Source of the DNA: Puia sp963703355
GTDB lineage: Bacteria; Bacteroidota; Bacteroidia; Chitinophagales; Chitinophagaceae
Reading direction: 5' to 3'
Assembly: GCA_963703355.1 (NCBI GenBank)
Contig: OY969813.1
Coordinates: 1,984,001 to 2,048,000, forward strand
Length of the DNA stretch: 64,000 nucleotides
Notes under the pieces: generated by a model
What the model was told of the DNA's origin: nothing
What the model saw: only the letters and a program-made list of their open reading frames with translations
Database searches by the model: none
Made by a program: the position numbers and the translations under genes
In this document: positions 17,722 to 26,138 of the stretch, piece after piece
How the letters are laid out: every line of letters starts with the position of its first letter
Position numbering within the stretch: the stretch's first letter is position 1

Positions 17722-18696
17722 TTACTGCGCCTTCCATTTCACGATTTTGTTGCTAAGCGGTTTAATTGTTTGGATAAACGCGTAAATGTTTGCCAGATCC
17801 CTGTCCGTCATTTTGCCATACATGGTCCAGGGCATAATTGTCTGCATTTCTCCGGCGTGGATAATGCGATGAGCATTTGTACTGTCTCTGTACATTGCGA
17901 AATGCTGAATGAACATTTCTCTTGACCACAATCCAATGCCGGTCTCCTTGTCGGGTGTGATGTTCGCTGAAGTAATCATACCACCCGGAACTGGAAATAC
18001 CCTGCCACCTCCCATTGCTTCTGATTCAACAAATTTACCTTTGTCATATGGTGTATGGCAATCGTGACAGGCGGCAATGTTAAACAGATATTTACCATTG
18101 GCAATACTGTCTTCAGTGGGAGGCATCGTCTGCGGATCGGCTTTCTCCGGAATCGTATTCAGAATAAAGTTCATCGGAAAATCAGATACCGGCTCAGGCA
18201 CTGCATGCTGAATTGGATTTAATGAGCGCAGAAAAACAATAACCGATTTGATATCCTCTGAGTCCGCTTTTCTGTAGGAATGATAAGGCATTACGGGAAA
18301 TATGGGCTTCCCGCTTTTTCTTACGCCAGTTGTGATGGCGCGATAAATCTCACCATCTGTCCAGTTGCCAATACCCGCGGGAGTAATATTTGCAGAATAA
18401 TAAACACCTGGAAATCCCATTGTCTGATCAAATCTTTCTCCACCCATACCCATGGTGGTATATTCCATGGGCATTGAAAATTCCTGCGGGTTTCTGCTGC
18501 TATGACAATCCATACAAATCATAACGCTCTTGGCAAGGTATGCTCCCCGATTGACCCTCTCCGGTGTTTTTTCAACGGTCATTTGTGGCGCAGGACCGAC
18601 ATCAGGTAATGCAACTTTTATATAGGCAGCTGCAACAACAACTAACAGAAGAATCACGAGCACGGTGACACCGAGAACTTTCAGGAGTTTTTTCAT
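17722..18696 (-). CDS. Membrane-anchored dihaem c-type cytochrome
   Basis: 324 aa. One N-terminal transmembrane helix (about 5-28) and two CxxCH haem sites (C61-H65 and C210-H214) in tandem cytochrome c domains, with downstream Met residues available as sixth ligands. Resembles the cytochrome subunits that feed electrons from periplasmic dehydrogenases to oxidases, but no dehydrogenase gene is adjacent, so the partner is unknown. It is the last gene after the flippase-like and DUF3108 genes on this strand, 30 bp behind DUF3108. Confidence 0.87.
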   Translation of the reverse strand: MKKLLKVLGVTVLVILLLVVVAAAYIKVALPDVGPAPQMTVEKTPERVNRGAYLAKSVMICMDCHSSRNPQEFSMPMEYTTMGMGGERFDQTMGFPGVYYSANITPAGIGNWTDGEIYRAITTGVRKSGKPIFPVMPYHSYRKADSEDIKSVIVFLRSLNPIQHAVPEPVSDFPMNFILNTIPEKADPQTMPPTEDSIANGKYLFNIAACHDCHTPYDKGKFVESEAMGGGRVFPVPGGMITSANITPDKETGIGLWSREMFIQHFAMYRDSTNAHRIIHAGEMQTIMPWTMYGKMTDRDLANIYAFIQTIKPLSNKIVKWKAQ

Positions 18697-18726
18697 GTTT
18701 GAAGGGTTATATAGAGGATGAAAATG

Positions 18727-19524
18727 CTAACGTAGACTGATAAGCGAAGTCAGCGGGGTTCTTCTGTTTTGGAAATCCATCATATCGACTTTCACGCTTC
18801 CTACACTGATCGGGCTTTCCACCCTTACAGGGATATGATTTGCATCATCGCTCACCCAGACCGTCATTTTTTCACCACCTTCAAAGATAGTTCCCTTGAT
18901 AAGCAGGGGCTTTATTTTGATGGCATGGAACTTTCCATATTTAGTCTTGATGGTTTCTTTCCCGACATATCGAATATATAAGTTATAAACCTGATTATCC
19001 AGAAACATTGAAAAAGGAATTTTATCGCCGGGCTGCATTTTATCATAATCGATATTTCTGGCATAATACATCGTGCTTAAAACATCCTGTATACAATCGG
19101 GTGTTTTAAAAACTCCGGAATTTGTGATCGCTGTGTGCGCAGTTTTATTAAAACTGATATTTTCATATTTTTTATAAGAACCTTCACTTACATTTCGTAT
19201 AAATTTCAGAGGTTGGAGGTTGGAGGTGTCGATAAAACTTTCGTATTTATCCCGCACTTTAAAGAAATTATCGAGGAAAGAATAATTTTTACCTGAAGCG
19301 GTTACATGGTATACGGGCCTGCCATTGAGTTGTTCCAGTGCAACAGTAAAAGTTGCTTCTCCAGCTGAAATATAAACACCCGCCAGTGTATAGTAAACTC
19401 TGAATGTGACACTTTCCCCTGTTTGAAATGCGTGATTGGACATACCACAAAAATCATCTCCGGCTCTCAGAGGTAATGATATAGATATTAATAAAATAAA
19501 TGCGATTCCAACAATCGATTTCAT
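18727..19524 (-). CDS. DUF3108 family exported protein
   Basis: 265 aa. The signal peptide ends near LPLRAG. The sequence TGESVTFRVYYTLAGVYISAGEATFTV and the late KTKYGKFHAIKIKPL / VWVSDDANHIPVRVESPISVGSVKVDM match DUF3108, a family of periplasmic beta-rich proteins without a firm function. It overlaps the upstream flippase-like gene by 4 bp, so the two are coupled. Confidence 0.83.
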   Translation of the reverse strand: MKSIVGIAFILLISISLPLRAGDDFCGMSNHAFQTGESVTFRVYYTLAGVYISAGEATFTVALEQLNGRPVYHVTASGKNYSFLDNFFKVRDKYESFIDTSNLQPLKFIRNVSEGSYKKYENISFNKTAHTAITNSGVFKTPDCIQDVLSTMYYARNIDYDKMQPGDKIPFSMFLDNQVYNLYIRYVGKETIKTKYGKFHAIKIKPLLIKGTIFEGGEKMTVWVSDDANHIPVRVESPISVGSVKVDMMDFQNRRTPLTSLISLR

Positions 19525-20513
19525 TTGCTCTCAAATAGTTTTATCCTTAAAATTAGTAAACTCCCGACCAAAGCAGGGATTATTAAATTGATGAACCAAA
19601 TACCCAGGGAGACTGCAAGTATGCCAGCTGTATTTATAGTAAACACCTGAAAAACCTGTATACCTGCCACCCATCGAAATCCGAGATCTGTTAAAAACGT
19701 TAACGTAGGAACGATCGCCATCAAAACAAACATAACACTAACGCCTGTAAATACCTGCAATCCATTCAATGGGATACCAAAAAGTGAAAACAACAGGAAA
19801 TATTGCAATACAAATACCAGATAACGAATCGAAGCTATTAACAGGATGGTTGCCAGTGAGGAGAAACTAAAATTTAATGGGATTGAGAAATTCCTTTTAT
19901 TCTTTTGCAGCCATTTATTTACCCTGGCCACCAACGGATCAAATCTAAAATAGATCAAACCAAGAACAGCCGCCGAAACTATTGTAATGATCATCGACCA
20001 TCGAAAAAAGGCAGGTGACAACCAGCTTACCGGAAATTGGTAGTTTAGTGAAGAAAATAAATAAATACCGATCGATCCTGCAAACAATGTGATCAGCATC
20101 TGGGACATACTGCACAATATGGTTGGTGCAATCGAATTCACTTTATTGCCTGGATCTACAAAAAGCATTCTTCCAAGATATTCTCCAACGCGATTGGGAG
20201 TAAATGAAGCAATACAGGTTCCGGCCAGAATGGCTTTAAATGCACGGAAAAATCCAATGGGCTGCACAGAACGTAGTGCAATTTGCCATTTGAAAGATTC
20301 AAGTGCCCAGTTTACCCATGTCAATCCAAACATTACATACAGCTTCCATTGATATTTACCAACAGCAGCTTTCACCATATCATTTAACGAATCTTTCCAA
20401 TGAGGTTGTTTCTTTAACTGTATCGTGACCGCATAGAAAAGAAGCAACATAATAAGCGGTCCGGCGACATAGTTGACTAATAATTTGATATTTTTGTTTA
20501 CCGCCACATTCAA
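19521..20513 (-). CDS. Lysylphosphatidylglycerol synthase TM / flippase-like membrane protein
   Basis: 330 aa with about eight transmembrane helices. FTPNRVGEYLGRMLFVDPG and FLTDLGFRWVAG resemble the UPF0104/AglD/MprF transmembrane family (lipid flippase-like). No catalytic aminoacyl-transferase domain is fused, so lipid transport is inferred and aminoacylation is not. The first codon at 20513 is TTG; an in-frame GTG at 20507 is an alternative, and no ATG precedes. It is divergent from ruvC, whose start is also non-canonical, with under 40 bp between them. Confidence 0.8.
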   Translation of the reverse strand: MNVAVNKNIKLLVNYVAGPLIMLLLFYAVTIQLKKQPHWKDSLNDMVKAAVGKYQWKLYVMFGLTWVNWALESFKWQIALRSVQPIGFFRAFKAILAGTCIASFTPNRVGEYLGRMLFVDPGNKVNSIAPTILCSMSQMLITLFAGSIGIYLFSSLNYQFPVSWLSPAFFRWSMIITIVSAAVLGLIYFRFDPLVARVNKWLQKNKRNFSIPLNFSFSSLATILLIASIRYLVFVLQYFLLFSLFGIPLNGLQVFTGVSVMFVLMAIVPTLTFLTDLGFRWVAGIQVFQVFTINTAGILAVSLGIWFINLIIPALVGSLLILRIKLFESK

Positions 20514-20527
20514 AAATAGCGTTCCCT

Positions 20528-21085
20528 CTGCAAAAGCACTCCAAAATAATATTGGGCATAGATCCTGGCACTCTGATGATGGGTTGGGGATTGATAAACG
20601 TGGTAGGAGTTAATACAAAATTTCTGGACATGGACGTCTTACGTGTGCCCGTACGAATGGACGCATATCAGAGACTTGAGTTGATTTATTTTACAGTTCA
20701 GCAACTTATATTAAAATATAAACCTGATGACTTTGCTATTGAAGCACCTTTTTTTGGCAAAAATGTTCAGAGTATGCTCAAACTTGGTCGTGCACAGGGC
20801 GTGGCCATCGCTGCAGCTATGCAATCTGGTATTCCTGTTTCGGAGTATGCGCCCAAAAAAATAAAACAGTCAATAACGGGAAATGGAAATGCAGGTAAAG
20901 AACAGGTTTGGAAAATGCTTCAACAGATATTAGAAATAAGGATGAAAATTGACCGGTTTGACGCGTCAGACGCACTCGCTGTAGCACTTTGTCATCATTA
21001 TCAGTATCGTTTCCCTGTAGTAAGTGGTAAAAAATTAAACGGATGGTCAGAGTTTATAGCAAAAAACCCGGGCAGAATACTTTGA
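20528..21085 (+). CDS. ruvC: Crossover junction endodeoxyribonuclease RuvC (start codon unclear)
   Basis: About 177-185 aa. The catalytic acidic residues are in place: Asp in GIDPGT, Glu in AIEAPFFG, and the pair in DASDALAVA. RuvC resolves Holliday junctions with RuvAB. No ATG or GTG exists in frame back to a stop near 20486. TTG 20552 would delete the first beta strand (KIIL) that precedes GIDPGT in the family; the frame stays open and conserved upstream through LQKHSKIIL, so CTG 20528 (used here) or another rare start is more likely. A sequence error at the start is the alternative. Confidence 0.85.
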   Translation: MQKHSKIILGIDPGTLMMGWGLINVVGVNTKFLDMDVLRVPVRMDAYQRLELIYFTVQQLILKYKPDDFAIEAPFFGKNVQSMLKLGRAQGVAIAAAMQSGIPVSEYAPKKIKQSITGNGNAGKEQVWKMLQQILEIRMKIDRFDASDALAVALCHHYQYRFPVVSGKKLNGWSEFIAKNPGRIL

Positions 21086-21124
21086 AAGTGTGAGATTGTG
21101 AGAATGAGAAACTTAAAAACGCTG

Positions 21125-21526
21125 ATGACAATATTTACGAGAATCATAAAAGGAGAAATCCCGGCTTACCGCATACGGGAAGACGAGCATTTTTTGGCCT
21201 TTCTGGATATCAATCCACTTAGAGAAGGCCACACATTGGTAATACCTAAAATTGAAACCGATCGTTTCTTTGATCTCAGTGAATTTTATCTTTCAGGAAT
21301 TCTATTGTTTGCACAACCCATTGCGAAGTCGATCGAAAAGTCTTTCACCTGTAATCGTTGCGGAATTTCAGTAATCGGACTCGAAGTACCTCACGCACAT
21401 ATGCACTTGATCCCCATTGATCATTTACATGATATGGACTTCAAAAATCCCAAATTGAAACTTACTGCAGCGTCTTTCAGGGAAATTCAGGAGCTTATCA
21501 TAAAAAACCTGAAGGAGACTTATTAG
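21125..21526 (+). CDS. HIT-family nucleotide-binding hydrolase
   Basis: 133 aa from ATG 21125 (MTIFTRIIKGEIPAYRI, the usual HIT start); in-frame ATGs at 21098 and 21104 would add an unconserved tail. The active-site triad HAHMHLIP and the FLDINPLREGHTLVIPK segment place it in the HINT/HIT branch that hydrolyses purine nucleoside phosphoramidates or dinucleotides. The biological substrate is unknown. It follows ruvC by 39 bp on the same strand and converges on greA. Confidence 0.92.
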   Translation: MTIFTRIIKGEIPAYRIREDEHFLAFLDINPLREGHTLVIPKIETDRFFDLSEFYLSGILLFAQPIAKSIEKSFTCNRCGISVIGLEVPHAHMHLIPIDHLHDMDFKNPKLKLTAASFREIQELIIKNLKETY

Positions 21527-21560
21527 TATTTTCGCCTTGACTGATAACTTTTTCCTGTAA

Positions 21561-22034
21561 TTAAATAGTTATACTTTCTACCTTAAACTGAAGTTTTCCC
21601 GCGGGAACTACCACGTCGGCTATTTCCCCAACCTGTTTACCGAGCAATCCTTTACCGATGGGAGAAGAAACGGATATTTTACCCAGCTTTAGATCTGCTT
21701 CTTTTTCTGATACTAAATGATATGTTGATTGCTTTTTATTCGCCAGGTTGGTTACCGTAACTTTTGTAAGAATAGAAACTTTGCTGGTATCGATATTACC
21801 TTCTTCCAAAATTCTAACATTCGCCAGATCTGATTCCAGGCGTTGAATTTTCGCTTCGAGCAGACCCTGCGATTCCTTAGCCGCATCGTATTCTGCGTTC
21901 TCCTTTAAATCTCCTTTTTCACGAGCCTCGGCAATTGCTCTTGAAGCAGCAGGTCGGTCAACGCTTTTCATTTTCTGTAATTCACTCCTCAGCTTCTCGA
22001 GTGCGTCCTTTGTCAGATATGTGATTCCACTCAT
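21561..22034 (-). CDS. greA: Transcription elongation factor GreA
   Basis: 157 aa. An N-terminal antiparallel coiled coil contains the tip residues in KENAEYDAAKE; the C-terminal FKBP-like domain contains SPIGKGLLGKQVGE. GreA stimulates RNA cleavage by backtracked RNA polymerase. A strong AGAGGAGG-like Shine-Dalgarno lies just upstream, unusual for Bacteroidota. The leader contains a hairpin followed by a T-run (see separate entry), suggesting attenuation. Confidence 0.96.
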   Translation of the reverse strand: MSGITYLTKDALEKLRSELQKMKSVDRPAASRAIAEAREKGDLKENAEYDAAKESQGLLEAKIQRLESDLANVRILEEGNIDTSKVSILTKVTVTNLANKKQSTYHLVSEKEADLKLGKISVSSPIGKGLLGKQVGEIADVVVPAGKLQFKVESITI

Positions 22035-22060
22035 AAATCCTCCTCTTGTTTATTATAAAA

Positions 22061-22094
22061 GAAAAAAAATACAACGCCCTTTTAGGAAGCGTTG
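22061..22094 (-). terminator. Possible attenuator hairpin in the greA leader
   Basis: On the minus strand CAACGC and GCGTTG (22089-22094 and 22072-22077) form a 6-bp stem, with two more possible CC/GG pairs inside, followed directly by a T-rich run (22061-22071). It lies about 30-60 nt upstream of the greA ATG and just below a -7 box. Looks like an intrinsic terminator within the 5' leader. Confidence 0.55.
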
Positions 22095-22102
22095 CATTTA
22101 TG

Positions 22103-22110
22103 CAAAGATA
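22103..22110 (-). promoter_or_regulatory. Candidate -7 box of the greA promoter
   Basis: Exact TATCTTTG on the minus strand. The nearest TTG upstream is only 13 nt away, so the -33 element is not convincing. It would give a leader of about 60 nt that includes the hairpin. Confidence 0.45.
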
Positions 22111-22223
22111 AGGATTCCGTTTTCAAAAGGAATTTCGAAAGGAGTTACAAAAGTTTAACTGGAAAAAGTTAATTCGATAAGCTTACGATTGTATCATTTT
22201 ACACCGCTGCGTGGCACTAGACA

Positions 22224-23147
22224 TTAAATACCCAATTTGTCGAGTACTATTTTTGCCATGAGATAAAAGGCCTCCCTGCTATAGCCCGCAATATGAGGAG
22301 TCAAAAGCACATTTTCGAATCCAAGTAATTGTGTAAGTTGTTGTTTTTCAATGACTGTATAGGTCTCCAGCTTTTCATTTTCAAGAACATCCAAAGCGGC
22401 ACCGGCTATTTTTCCCGTCTCCAGAGCTTTTATTAATGCAGCAGTATTCTGGGTTTTACCACGACTGGTATTTATAAAAAAAGGTTTGTTTTTAAGGGAG
22501 GAAAAAAAGGCGTCTCCTGCAAAATGAAGGGTCTCGTCAGTAAGAGGTACATGCAGACTTATCACATCTGAATACCTTCCAAGCTGACCCATATTTGCCT
22601 CTTTGATTTTACCTGATCCAAAATTGAATTTGTATTTGTCGTAAGCCAGTACAGTGACGTCAAAAGGTGAAAGCAACTTTGCAAATGCAGATCCCGTATT
22701 TCCATATCCGATAATTCCCACAGTCTTTCCCGATAATTCAATTCCCCTGTTTGCGTCTCTAATCCATCTCCCTTCTTTAATTTCAGCTGAAGCTCTGGGA
22801 ATATTGTTCATCAGAGAAAGTAACATTCCCAGGGCATGCTCTGCAACTGCATTCCGGTTACCTTCAGGACTACTTACACAGCGAATTCCTTTACGTGTTG
22901 CATATTCCACGTCCACCAACTCCATTCCACTACCCAAACGTCCAATCCACTTCAGCGCATTAGCCCTTTCCAAAATGATTTTATCGATTTTCAATCTTGT
23001 AGTGATAATCAGCCCAGTTACATCCTGTATCTGATTTTTCAACTCCTCATAAGTCAGTTCGGGCAGATACAAAACGTCATAACCCTGTTTTTTCAGCCGG
23101 TCTATTAAATACTCATGAACTTTGGACGTTACGAGAACTTTTTGCAT
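22224..23147 (-). CDS. D-isomer-specific 2-hydroxyacid dehydrogenase
   Basis: 307 aa. Rossmann NAD motif in VGIIGYGNTGSAFA, the catalytic Arg in NTSRGK, a Glu in ALDVLENE and the catalytic His in LLTPHIAGYS. Resembles phosphoglycerate dehydrogenase-type enzymes but lacks any C-terminal ACT domain, so the substrate (3-phosphoglycerate or another 2-hydroxyacid) is uncertain. No serine-pathway genes are adjacent. It lies 48 bp downstream of rsmA on the same strand. Confidence 0.88.
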   Translation of the reverse strand: MQKVLVTSKVHEYLIDRLKKQGYDVLYLPELTYEELKNQIQDVTGLIITTRLKIDKIILERANALKWIGRLGSGMELVDVEYATRKGIRCVSSPEGNRNAVAEHALGMLLSLMNNIPRASAEIKEGRWIRDANRGIELSGKTVGIIGYGNTGSAFAKLLSPFDVTVLAYDKYKFNFGSGKIKEANMGQLGRYSDVISLHVPLTDETLHFAGDAFFSSLKNKPFFINTSRGKTQNTAALIKALETGKIAGAALDVLENEKLETYTVIEKQQLTQLLGFENVLLTPHIAGYSREAFYLMAKIVLDKLGI

Positions 23148-23195
23148 TGCATATATTTTAGAACGCGAACTTTAATCATAGTGCGAAGGTCCTGT

Positions 23196-23966
23196 TTATT
23201 TCATTTTCCAGGTTAATTCCTGAAATTGTAGAATCGACAATTGTTCTGCTCTTTTATTAAAAATCGGATCCCTGAGTACTTCATCCGCAAAGAGCGATTT
23301 TACAGCATTTCGAAGTGTTTTCCTTCTCTGATTAAACGCAGTTTTTACCAATAAGAAAAACATTTTTTCTGTTTTAACGGCAGGCGATTCTTTTATGGGG
23401 GTTAGTCTGATTACAGCGCTTTTTACTTTTGGAGGAGGATTAAAAGCCTGTTCACCTACTTCAAACAAATATTCAACCCTAAAAAAAGTCTGGAGCAACA
23501 CACTGGTTACTCCATAAATCTTATTTCCTTCTGTAGCTGCGATACGCAGAGCTACTTCTTTTTGAAACATGCCGATCACACAATCCACATCCTGTCGCCA
23601 GTCGATTATTTTAAAAAGTATTTCCGTAGAGATGTTATATGGAAAATTTCCGATGATTGTAAAAGGTCCATCGAAAGGTTTTCCCATTTGGAGAAAATCG
23701 GCCTCAATAATAAGGTCATTTAGGGCAGGAAAATTCCTTTTGAGAAAGGCCACTTTCTCCCTGTCTATCTCGACTGCCTTGAAACCAATTCCGGGTATGC
23801 CCAAAAGGCTTTTAGTAAGCGCTCCCGCACCGGGTCCGATTTCCAATAATTGTTTGAAATGATTTTGCTTCAGTGAATCAACAATTCGCCGACAAACTGA
23901 TTCATCAACTAAAAAATGCTGACCAAGAGATTTTTTTAGATTTAGCGGTCTTACCGAAGGGGACAT
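23196..23966 (-). CDS. rsmA: 16S rRNA (adenine1518/1519-N6)-dimethyltransferase
   Basis: 256 aa. SAM-binding LEIGPGAGALTKSL, the acidic strand AVEIDREKV, the catalytic NFPYNIST motif and the C-terminal helical domain with FNQRRKTLRNA match KsgA/RsmA. It dimethylates two adjacent adenines in helix 45 during 30S maturation. A TATTTTTG -7-like box sits only 5 nt before the ATG, so a very short leader is possible. It is divergent from pdxA; rsmA-pdxA adjacency is known from other bacteria. Confidence 0.95.
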   Translation of the reverse strand: MSPSVRPLNLKKSLGQHFLVDESVCRRIVDSLKQNHFKQLLEIGPGAGALTKSLLGIPGIGFKAVEIDREKVAFLKRNFPALNDLIIEADFLQMGKPFDGPFTIIGNFPYNISTEILFKIIDWRQDVDCVIGMFQKEVALRIAATEGNKIYGVTSVLLQTFFRVEYLFEVGEQAFNPPPKVKSAVIRLTPIKESPAVKTEKMFFLLVKTAFNQRRKTLRNAVKSLFADEVLRDPIFNKRAEQLSILQFQELTWKMK

Positions 23967-24028
23967 TCAGCAAAAATAACCCTTCCTTCAGGCTAATAAT
24001 CGTATTTTTATATTTCGAAAAATAATAC

Positions 24029-25117
24029 ATGAGCATTCCCCAACAAAAACCTGTCATAGGTATTTCCATTGGCGACCTGAATGGCATAGGAGCTGAACTG
24101 GCCATTAAAACATTTTCTGATAACCGCATCCTTGAAATGTGTACGCCGATTCTTTTTGCTTCCAATAAACTGATCAATTTCTATAGAAAGTCTATTCCGG
24201 ATTCAACATTCAATTATCAGCACATAAAAGATCTTTCACGACCTTTTCATAAGCAAATCAACCTATTTAATTGCTGGGAAGAGGAGGTGGCAATTAACCC
24301 GGGACAACTGACGGATGTGGGTGGTGCCTACGCAGTAAAATCATTGGTTTCTGCAGTGGAAGCTTTAAAGGACAAAAAAATTGAGGGACTTGTAACTGCT
24401 CCGATCCATAAGAAGAATATCCAATCCGCCGGATTTTCATTTACGGGACATACTCCCTACCTCCGTCATATTTTTGGTGTGAAGGATGTGCTCATGTTAA
24501 TGAGTTCGGACAACTTCCGGGTAGGTCTTGTAACGGAACATGTGCCGGTAAGTGAGATTGCAAAGAATATCACAAGGGAATCGATTCTTTCCAAATTGAA
24601 CATTCTTAAAGATTCGCTGATGCGTGACTTTGGGATCGATAAACCGCGTATTGCAGTATTGGGTCTTAATCCGCATGCAGGCGATGAAGGTTTGATTGGC
24701 CGCGAAGAAGAAGACATTATTAAGCCTGCCATTAAGGACGCTAAACACAATATGCTGGTATTCGGTCCATACAGTGCAGATGCATTCTTCGCCCGTAACC
24801 AGCAACAAAAATTCGATGCAGTTCTGGCCATGTACCATGATCAGGGGCTTATCCCATTTAAATCTCTTGCATTTGGGGAGGGCTTAAATTTTACCGCGGG
24901 ATTACCAGCTATCAGGACTTCTCCCGACCATGGAACGGCATTCGATATTGCCGGAAAAAACAGGGCGGATATTGGCTCTTTCCTGGCTGCTCTATATGGT
25001 TGCCTTGATATCGTGGAAAAAAGAAGAGAGTTTATTGAAAATCATAAAAATCCACTTAAAAAAATGGGGTCGGTTGTATTGGCAGGTGCGGAAGATGAAA
25101 AAATTGAAGAAGGCTGA
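24029..25117 (+). CDS. pdxA: 4-hydroxythreonine-4-phosphate dehydrogenase
   Basis: 362 aa. Conserved segments GISIGDLNGIG, TAPIHKKNI, GHTPYLRH, GLNPHAGDEGLIGREE and MYHDQGLIPFK (metal and substrate ligands) identify PdxA of the DXP-dependent pyridoxal phosphate pathway. The reaction uses NAD to form 3-amino-2-oxopropyl phosphate, then joined by PdxJ. pdxJ is not nearby. A GTGTGAGA repeat starts just after its stop codon. Confidence 0.95.
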   Translation: MSIPQQKPVIGISIGDLNGIGAELAIKTFSDNRILEMCTPILFASNKLINFYRKSIPDSTFNYQHIKDLSRPFHKQINLFNCWEEEVAINPGQLTDVGGAYAVKSLVSAVEALKDKKIEGLVTAPIHKKNIQSAGFSFTGHTPYLRHIFGVKDVLMLMSSDNFRVGLVTEHVPVSEIAKNITRESILSKLNILKDSLMRDFGIDKPRIAVLGLNPHAGDEGLIGREEEDIIKPAIKDAKHNMLVFGPYSADAFFARNQQQKFDAVLAMYHDQGLIPFKSLAFGEGLNFTAGLPAIRTSPDHGTAFDIAGKNRADIGSFLAALYGCLDIVEKRREFIENHKNPLKKMGSVVLAGAEDEKIEEG

Positions 25118-25118
25118 A

Positions 25119-25171
25119 GCAAGTGTGAGAGTGTGAGAGTGTGAGAGTTAATTTTTTTACCAGGCACTTGC
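25119..25171. repeat. GTGTGAGA triplication inside an inverted repeat
   Basis: Three exact copies of the 8-bp unit GTGTGAGA (25123-25146), flanked by GCAAGTG (25119-25125) and CACTTGC (25165-25171), which could form a 7-bp stem. The right arm overlaps the -33 element of the next gene's promoter. Confidence 0.65.
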
Positions 25172-25198
25172 ATATTCCAAAACCAAAAACTATCTTTG
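25168..25198 (+). promoter_or_regulatory. Bacteroidota-type promoter for the 25353 gene
   Basis: TTG (25168-25170), a 20-nt spacer and an exact -7 box TATCTTTG (25191-25198). It implies a leader of about 150 nt before the ATG at 25353; no known riboswitch was recognised in that leader. Confidence 0.65.
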
Positions 25199-25352
25199 AA
25201 ACGCCCCCCTTACCTACCCACTGATCGTTACCCCAGAAGACACTCCAATATTACGTGAACATTGCATATCCGATCCCTTTCTTTTGAATGACCTGCTGTT
25301 TTTCCCTTTAAGCTGAGCATCATCAAATTGTTCACTTTCTGAAATTAACAAA

Positions 25353-26060
25353 ATGAAAAGGATCATTCCGTTTAGCCTTTACCTGTTATTGGTAATACCT
25401 GCTGTTTTATTTGCCAATCCGAACCACTACACTTCCAGAGAAAATACCGACACCAGTTCAAATAGTTCCGGCAATTCGAAAAGCTTAGTAATTCGTGGTA
25501 ATCTGTCGGCTTTCAACGCTGCATACGGAAAAAATTATTTTGAACTCAACTGGAATACTGTCGCTGCAGATTTTGACCATTTTGAAATCGAACGCAGTCT
25601 GGATGGACAAAACTATGAGAAGATAGGCTTGGTAACCAACAAGGATTTTGAAGTAAAAGAAGGACAATACGCTTTCCGTGATCACTTTCATTCATCCGTC
25701 GCAAGAAACAATGATTTTTACTATCGTTTAAAAGAATTTGAGCCGAACGGAAATGTTATCTACTCCAAGATACTGATTGCGAGAATGTTCAATACGAAAA
25801 GTCTCGCTTCACTAAGCGTTACACCAGATCCGCTTGCCAATGACATTTTGGTTAATGTACAACTCAATGAAGAAGCATATGTGATGATGAAAGTAAGTGA
25901 TGAAAAAGGGAACATGATTTTAAAAGAAGGACAGAAAGCAGACAATGGCCCTCATACTTTTTCTCTCGAAGGAACTCATAGCCTGCATCCGGGGTTTTAC
26001 ACACTTGAAGTTACAGTAAACAGCAGGGAGCGGATGATCATGAAGCTTTCAAAAGGATAG
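25353..26060 (+). CDS. Secreted protein with FN3-like domain and T9SS type A-like C-terminal sorting region
   Basis: 235 aa. The signal peptide ends near LFANP. Residues about 60-140 (FELNWNTVAADFDHFEIERSLDGQNY, then FYYRLKEFEPNG) look like the fibronectin-III-like module common in Bacteroidota secreted proteins. The C-terminus (VTPDPLANDILVNVQL to GFYTLEVTVNSRERMIMKL) resembles a type A T9SS sorting domain, though the usual YPNP start reads TPDP. Export through the T9SS encoded partly in this window is inferred. Own promoter and a strong terminator make it monocistronic. Confidence 0.72.
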   Translation: MKRIIPFSLYLLLVIPAVLFANPNHYTSRENTDTSSNSSGNSKSLVIRGNLSAFNAAYGKNYFELNWNTVAADFDHFEIERSLDGQNYEKIGLVTNKDFEVKEGQYAFRDHFHSSVARNNDFYYRLKEFEPNGNVIYSKILIARMFNTKSLASLSVTPDPLANDILVNVQLNEEAYVMMKVSDEKGNMILKEGQKADNGPHTFSLEGTHSLHPGFYTLEVTVNSRERMIMKLSKG

Positions 26061-26103
26061 AAATACCAAGGAGATATCCGGCAGCCGAAATGTCGGAAAT
26101 GTA

Positions 26104-26138
26104 AGCCCTTCCATATTATACATGTGAAGGGCTTTTTT
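26104..26138 (+). terminator. Rho-independent terminator
   Basis: Stem AGCCCTTC/GAAGGGCT (26104-26111 with 26126-26133) followed by a T-run to 26138. The T-run merges with the stop codon of the convergent winged-helix gene. Confidence 0.8.

Noticed and set aside
22111..22160. ATTCC/GGAAT hairpin as terminator for the hydroxyacid dehydrogenase gene
   Set aside because: The stem is 5 bp with no T-run after it.
25199..25352. Riboswitch in the leader of the 25353 gene
   Set aside because: No known aptamer consensus seen; kept only as an unexplained leader.
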